In this document: positions 60,846 through 64,000 of the stretch, piece by piece
How positions within the stretch are numbered: position 1 is the first letter of the stretch
How the letters are laid out: each line of letters starts with the position of its first letter
DNA from: Syngnathus acus
Taxonomy: Eukaryota; Chordata; Actinopteri; Syngnathiformes; Syngnathidae
Assembly (NCBI RefSeq): GCF_901709675.1
Contig: NC_051094.1
Location: forward strand, 12,768,501-12,832,500
Direction: 5' to 3'
DNA length: 64,000 nt
Translations under genes and position numbers: made by a program
The notes under the pieces: generated by a model
Seen by the model: the letters and a program-made list of their open reading frames with translations, nothing else
Told to the model about the DNA's origin: nothing
Database searches by the model: none

Positions 60846-61746
60846 GTAGTGCATGCAGCAAATTCAAACATAGTCATAGTGCGTGTGCACTTGCCGTAAA
60901 AACTGGCGTATCTTGATTTTTGTGCCAGAACAAGTCAAGTTTACTGTGTTTTGGAATTTGGGTGCACTTTTCTAGGTGTTCTGGTGGACTGAGGGCATTT
61001 TCCATTCCACACGCCGGCGCACCTGTAGACTAGACATTAAACCAGATAAAAGCAGGTCTAAGTTGCCGCGCAAGTGGTGTAATGCGACTTTGATGGATTT
61101 GATTGAGCTGCAGGCAGACTGAAAATCATGATTTTTTCTTTTAAAGTAACTATTTTTGCAGATTTTATTGTATTGCAATTTAAAAAATGACATAGATGCT
61201 GTTTTTCTAGGATGTTTTTTTTTTTTTTTTTTTTTTACAAAGACCACATGCTCAATTAAAGGATTATACTGCAATGTGATCCAAGCTGATTCTTGGATGC
61301 CACCCAAACACATTAATGATGCAGAATTGCTGTGGCCTTGAGATTCTCCATACCACTAAATGTGTTTATCATGGTAATGAGACAGCTTTCAATGAGGTTA
61401 TTTATTTGTGTGTTTGGGTGGCACATCAGTCAAAAGAGGACCCAAGTTTGATGGCTACCCATATGAATAAGCCCCAACCTCCAGTTATTCATATTTTATC
61501 AAACATCCTCATCTATTATGGATGTTGTTCACTTGCTGACGTGCTCACCTGATAGGGGCCGTCTCATCGCCCTTGTCCAGCCACTCCTGTGGAGGGATGA
61601 TGTACATACACCACAACCCCCAGTTGTAGCCGTGAGCGGCATTGGCATACTGCTGCACCTCAAAGGTGTTGAATTTAATGTTGTCTATAGCAGGCAGAAT
61701 GATCCGAGTGTGATCCTCTTTCATTCGGGTTAAAATAGGTTCAGCC
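39120..61746 (-). CDS. galnt9: polypeptide GalNAc-transferase, Y-subfamily (GALNT9-like), 3' seven exons, 5' partial
   Basis: Golgi type II membrane enzymes of this family transfer GalNAc from UDP-GalNAc to Ser/Thr to start mucin-type O-glycans. Coding exons, in transcript order: 61746-61549, 56438-56321, 47900-47715, 46647-46510, 44579-44484, 41341-41174, 39266-39120. All junctions are GT-AG with matching phases, giving about 349 codons plus a stop. The exons cover the second half of the catalytic domain and the whole ricin-type lectin domain. The Gal/GalNAc-T motif reads YGGEN rather than WGGEN, the mark of the Y-subfamily (GALNT8, 9, 17, 18). Within it, [20 protein letters not shown] and the NWIKHPRH end match GALNT9 better than GALNT17 or 18 (from memory of the family). 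The membrane anchor, stem and UDP-binding DxH half are absent and should lie beyond 64000. Confidence 0.9.
39690..40035 (-). mobile_element. Mermaid-type repeat, nearly full length
   Basis: Antisense copy from GCTGGAGCCTATACCAGC through GAACATGCAAACTC to GCACAGTGAAGC-type start (reverse strand). It lies in the last intron of galnt9. Confidence 0.85.
40521..40890. mobile_element. long-TIR palindromic MITE
   Basis: About 370 bp whose outer 130 bp at each side are diverged inverted copies: AAGTCAACCCCAAA on the left and GGGTTGACCTC on the right, continuing inward through TTCTGATTAAT and its partner ATTAATCACAA-like segment. No coding capacity. It lies in the last intron of galnt9. A decayed relative is at 5060-5190. 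Confidence 0.7.
41174..41341 (-). CDS. galnt9: galnt9 exon: lectin domain, beta repeat
   Basis: 56 codons: [34 protein letters not shown], then [20 protein letters not shown] and TQ. The KCLVDD..C pair forms the second trefoil repeat. The acceptor is TTCCAG and the donor CAG|GTAAAA. Confidence 0.93.
44484..44579 (-). CDS. galnt9: galnt9 exon: lectin domain, alpha repeat
   Basis: 32 codons: [14 protein letters not shown], then [18 protein letters not shown]. The CLD...C pairing starts the ricin B-type beta-trefoil domain. VRNSKAS and [11 protein letters not shown] are the most GALNT9-specific stretches in the window. The acceptor is CTCTCAG and the donor CAG|GTCAGC. Confidence 0.93.
46191..46210. 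repeat. perfect 20-bp palindrome
   Basis: TACAGGCACTAGTGCCTGTA, self-complementary without a spacer, in a galnt9 intron. Confidence 0.9.
46510..46647 (-). CDS. galnt9: galnt9 exon: linker between catalytic and lectin domains
   Basis: 46 codons: [46 protein letters not shown]. [12 protein letters not shown] and the CRSF..WYLE.VYPEM pattern are closer to GALNT9 than to its GALNT17/18 relatives. The acceptor is TTGACAG and the donor GAG|GTGAGA. Confidence 0.94.
47715..47900 (-). CDS. galnt9: galnt9 exon: end of catalytic domain, metal-binding His
   Basis: 62 codons, phase 0 at both ends. [21 protein letters not shown] is the conserved CGGSxExxPCxxVxHxxR block, whose His helps hold manganese. 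[20 protein letters not shown], then AWNIPMN, follow. The acceptor is GTCTAG and the donor AAT|GTAAGC. Confidence 0.95.
49525..49630 (-). mobile_element. Mermaid-type repeat fragment
   Basis: Antisense 3' end: CTCATTAGGGTCATGGATGA, GGATCCTATCACAGC, then GGTTGGCAGCC. Diverged. Confidence 0.6.
53877..53973. repeat. (TATC)n microsatellite
   Basis: About 97 bp of ATCT units in a galnt9 intron. Confidence 0.97.
55650..56040 (-). mobile_element. internally deleted DNA-transposon remnant with helix-turn-helix-like N-terminus
   Basis: The minus strand reads [19 protein letters not shown], resembling the start of a transposase DNA-binding domain found in many fish repeats. The left flank (CCAATTTCAATCCAGTTAGG and the AT-rich stretch after it) looks like the terminal region of the same widespread element. 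Middle parts are missing. The family name is not assigned. Confidence 0.5.
56321..56438 (-). CDS. galnt9: galnt9 exon: Gal/GalNAc-T motif
   Basis: 118 bases reading [20 protein letters not shown] and [19 protein letters not shown]. This is the DxGMxxxGGEN acceptor/UDP-sugar motif of family-27 glycosyltransferases, with Tyr in place of the usual Trp. The acceptor is TTTCAG and the donor AGG|GTAATG. The following intron is about 8.4 kb. Confidence 0.94.
56769..56960. mobile_element. truncated hAT-like copy related to 11011-11367
   Basis: Starts CAGGGTTTACCAACC and shares TTGAGTACTGATCAATGC and the following AT-rich layout with the element in the atad1a 5' UTR intron. The right end is not recognisable. 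Confidence 0.6.
57311..57368. repeat. alternating purine-pyrimidine tract (GCAC/GCAT/GCGC)
   Basis: 58 bases of strict purine-pyrimidine alternation, including GCGCGCGC, in a galnt9 intron. Confidence 0.9.
60771..60846. repeat. (GACA)n microsatellite
   Basis: About 76 bp of CAGA units in a galnt9 intron. Confidence 0.97.
61549..61746 (-). CDS. galnt9: galnt9 exon: catalytic domain, middle part
   Basis: 198 bases. It finishes a Trp codon (TG|G), then reads [41 protein letters not shown] and [17 protein letters not shown], ending two bases into an Arg codon. W-AEPIL is the segment just after the substrate-pocket DxH half in GalNAc-transferases. The acceptor is CGATAG and the donor CAG|GTGAGC. 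It is the first galnt9 exon visible in the window. Confidence 0.92.
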
Positions 61747-64000
61747 CTATCGAAGGAAAAGGGGAAAGAAAAGAATCACAGATTAATTCCTAAATCAACA
61801 TCGCTTTTTTCAAGACACTTCAGAATTAGAGGTTCATTCACGTTAACTTATTATTCAAACACACAACTTTTTTTACGTCAGAAGAATGGGAAAGTTCTTC
61901 CAAACATTTGATCTTGATTGCAGTGTATTCTAATTAGTTAGGCTACATATCATTTCTGATGGGAATTTATTCAGCACTCCCAAACAAAAAAAATGATACA
62001 TTTTCATTTGGGCTATAATTTGCCTTTGTTTTAAAAGCTTTAGCAATATTATGGTTGTTTCTATTATTTTTTTGTCAATAGCATCCATTATGTTACTCAA
62101 ATTTTCTTTGTTCTTTGATTTTTATATTGATAAAAATGTAGAAATTTCAAACGCTGAATTTCATGTGAGAAGAGATGCGCCCATTTTATTCTTGTACATC
62201 TGTGAGTGAAATAACTGATATCTGTGATAAATTACAGTCTATATCAACAAGTCATCAGCAGTAATGCTGAATCTACAAAATGATGCTAAGAGCATTTACA
62301 CACAGGCAGTTGCAGATGTCATCTCATATTTCATTCTCTGCTGACATTAATTCTGCTCAGCTCATAGCAATAATACACACTGCCAAAACAATGTTATTTA
62401 ACATCCCAAACAACTGTCAGATTGTCTGTTCTTAATGTGAATGTCTAGTAAAATGAATTTTCCACAGGTCAACAAATAAAACTAGATTTTTAATAGCCTG
62501 GCCATGAAAAAAAATGCCAAAATTTATCCACCTTGAGACTTCATAAGAGGTAAGAGGATGGTCTTTTGAAGCAAAATATAAAGAGTAAAGAGAAGCTGAG
62601 TTTGCTTCTAGCGAAACAAACTGCACTTTTTTTTCCCAGAGATGGCCTTACTTAAAACCCCATCACACGATTCATCCGAGGTTTTTCTTTTCTCCTGCTT
62701 AACACAATTATTGTGAAAGAAGAAAAAAGATTTAAAAAAAAAAAAAGATTAAATAAATGAAGGCTCTTCACAGGTCAACTTGGGCACATTTCAAATTTCA
62801 ATTTCAATAGACTTTGTCGAACATTTTAAACACCGAGTCCTAAATTACAAAGAGTAGCAAAATAGCACTCCTGAAAGTGACAAATAAAGCTGAAATGTGG
62901 GCAGATATACATTTAAGTGAATCAATTTGTTCGCTTCCCAAGCCTTGAATGAGATAACGACGTTCATCCATATTGCGGATGTTACCCTCGTTGATGCATA
63001 TTTTGCAGCACTGAAGGTAATGAATGAAGCCGCTTATACATTTCAGTACGAATTTCAGTCATATAATGTTGACAGATGATTTTTGATGAGGCTCCGGGCT
63101 CATCATTTTGGGTAATTTGTGCTTGAGCCTTGTCTGACAAACACTAGTCTTTATGTTATAGAGTAACAGTGAAATAACTGCGTGGTACATTAGTACACTT
63201 TGATGCTCAGCGACAAAACCCGCCGTATCTTCAAAGCTAGTCTTAATGCACTCAGCTTGTCATGTGATGTACTTCTAAATTTATAAAAGAAGGCTGCAAT
63301 TATACCGTGATAAATGTGTCTCCGCAGGATACTCCCACACTTGTGGTTTCTCTGCGTCTTTCCGCCCACTGCCACAGTTCACCCTGGTTCTTGTGCTCTC
63401 TCGCCTCATCTACTTCTCTTCAGTGGGACCCATTTATCTTGCCGAAGCAAAACTGCTACATGAAGGTGAGGCTTAGAGTACTGATGGAACAGAGCAGTAG
63501 AATGCATAATTACATATGCTGGGCTGATACGAAAAAGCTACTTTAAATACAAAGCTTGGTGGTAGTTGAAAACACTGCCAGCTATTGAAACCGGCTCAAC
63601 TCCCCCTTTACAAATGATGGGCATTTATTATCATTCATCCACCACTCCATTCCATTCCCTGGTTTTTGCGAAGCTGTGTGCTCCCTGAGTCGGAAAAACT
63701 CGTGGGAGAGAGCGATGTGAAGATATAAAAAGTTGCAAGGAGTGGAGATCAAGCCAGAGAAGACGGTTCAAGAAGTGTAGTGTGTATTATTCTCTATCAT
63801 CAGAACAGATATAAAAACAATTGTTGATGTATGGTTTTGGAATACATGCAATTATGATAAATGGTAACAAATATGTTATTTATTTCTTCTTACCAACAAT
63901 TGCCACATATAATAAACTGAATACTAAAATACCTTCCACTAAGTAGAAACTGACTGGATTAAATAAAATCATTGAAGACCGTTATGTCAAGAACTTTGAA
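61747..64000 (-). other. galnt9: galnt9 intron running off the window
   Basis: No upstream galnt9 exon could be found by translating the minus strand. In particular I saw nothing resembling the DxHxE or VRNxxREGLI blocks that should come next. Only AT-rich unique-looking sequence and short poly-A runs are visible. Confidence 0.6.

Larger units (their letters stand above)
56439..61548 (-). other. galnt9: galnt9 intron, about 5.1 kb
   Basis: Contains an hAT-like repeat copy (56769 on), an alternating purine-pyrimidine tract (57311-57368) and a GACA microsatellite (60771-60846). No exon was seen. Confidence 0.8.

Noticed and set aside
60685-60867. ORF with SVCL repeats
   Set aside because: Translation of the GACA microsatellite.
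61747-64000. Search for the preceding galnt9 exon
   Set aside because: No minus-strand reading matched the expected catalytic segment, so the exon probably lies outside the window.

Overview
This window looks like nuclear DNA from a ray-finned fish, probably a percomorph; that taxonomic placement is inferred. The evidence is AT-rich sequence with short exons in long GT-AG introns, seven Mermaid/L2-type repeat copies, hAT-like and Tc1-like MITEs, a piece of a non-LTR retrotransposon, and many long simple repeats (CTTT, GA, ATCC, TATC, GACA, CA). I see no bacterial, plasmid, phage or CRISPR feature.

Two protein-coding genes can be reconstructed, both on the minus strand. The first, at 10926 down to 4524, is a complete coding sequence for the mitochondrial/peroxisomal outer-membrane AAA+ extractase ATAD1 (Msp1/Thorase), closest to the teleost atad1a paralogue. 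Nine coding exons join with consistent phases into 380 codons plus a stop. A probable untranslated first exon ends at 11817, and a 118-bp GA/CT repeat lies just beyond it.

The second, at 61746 down to 39120, is the 3' portion (seven coding exons, about 349 codons and the stop) of a Y-subfamily polypeptide N-acetylgalactosaminyltransferase, best matched to galnt9. Its N-terminal exons (cytoplasmic tail, membrane anchor, stem and first part of the catalytic domain) are not visible and presumably lie beyond 64000.

Layout: 1-4170 is downstream of atad1a and rich in transposon insertions, including an hAT-like MITE with a perfect 8-bp target duplication, a LINE fragment with an open frame, and a TA-flanked MITE. 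4172-11890 is atad1a, with a Tc1-like remnant, a Mermaid-type repeat and a snap-back element in its introns. 12 kb to 39 kb holds no gene I can recognise, only repeats and a few weak exon-like ORFs. 39.1-61.7 kb is the galnt9 3' half with repeat-laden introns, and 61.7-64 kb is intron of the same gene.

The two genes have no obvious functional link: one clears mislocalised tail-anchored proteins and the other starts or extends mucin-type O-glycosylation in the Golgi. I did not find a new biological system. The most interesting material is the mobile-element record, especially two MITE families whose perfect 27-bp terminal repeats (including the TA) share one layout.
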